Positions 63,855-64,000 of a DNA stretch of 64,000 nucleotides are shown piece after piece (the first letter of the stretch is position 1; every line of letters starts with the position of its first letter). The stretch comes from Temnopleurus reevesii (Eukaryota > Echinodermata > Echinoidea > Temnopleuroida > Temnopleuridae). Under the pieces are notes generated by a model. The model was not told the DNA's origin and made no database searches. It saw only the letters and a program-made list of their open reading frames with translations. Made by a program: the position numbers and the translations under genes. The DNA is taken from contig BQKZ01000451.1 in the NCBI GenBank assembly GCA_036244855.1, forward strand, positions 76,496-140,495, in the 5' to 3' direction.

Positions 63855-64000
63855 AATAATAATATATAGCATTTAAACACGCCATCTCTCTAGTCACCTA
63901 TTCAGAGATGTGAGACAAATTATCTAATATTATTACCCGGCCATAGCATAGCTGCCAAGTAGGCGCTTCTGCATTTAGAAGAATAAATTCCTGCCGGTAC
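63855..64000. repeat. Retroposon-like fragment at window edge
   Basis: ATATATAGCATTTAAACACG, TCTCTAGTCACCTATTCAGA and GGCGCTTCTGCA match the family at 36596 in layout. The element continues past the window. Confidence 0.45.

Overview
The window is AT-rich eukaryotic genomic DNA. The dense foldback (MITE-like) elements, a tRNA-derived SINE family, microsatellites and the style of the one gene fit a marine invertebrate deuterostome. An echinoderm such as a sea urchin is my best guess; this is inferred from repeat style, not proven. Three single N characters (18782, 40827, 53361) look like assembly joins.

One protein-coding gene dominates. The minus strand carries the 3' part of XRN2 (nuclear 5'-3' exoribonuclease 2, Rat1 family), read from about 63.4 kb down to 4.3 kb. 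I reconstructed 13 coding exons by matching conserved XRN2 motifs, splice sites and codon phase. Joined, they give 1509 nt, i.e. 502 residues plus a stop. The catalytic N-terminal domains lie beyond 64 kb. The last six exons encode a low-complexity tail rich in Gly, Arg, Tyr and Gln (RGG/GYGG type). They are spread over large introns (13.1 kb and 15.4 kb) that flank a 31-nt microexon.

Region by region: 1-4339 is 3' flank and UTR with no recognised gene. 4.34-41 kb holds terminal exon 13, exon 12, microexon 11, exon 10 and large introns full of foldback elements, an old tandem repeat (16.2-20.1 kb), purine tracts, LINE tails and microsatellites. 41-50 kb holds exons 9, 8 and 7 plus a SINE. 50.9-56.1 kb is the oddest stretch: exons 4, 5 and 6 are present twice in blocks about 2.4 kb apart. 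Each block contains a minisatellite built from partial copies of exon 4 and TTCA repeats, and the second block begins directly at an N. 56.6-63.4 kb holds exons 3, 2 and 1 and two LINE-derived elements.

The most interesting objects are two. First, a 2,988-bp LINE insertion (58976-61963) with a perfect 15-bp target-site duplication keeps an intact ORF1 but has almost no ORF2, resembling the mammalian 'half-L1' (HAL1) arrangement. Second, the exon-derived minisatellite and duplicated exon block inside XRN2, where joining both blocks in series would break the reading frame (247 nt is not a multiple of 3).
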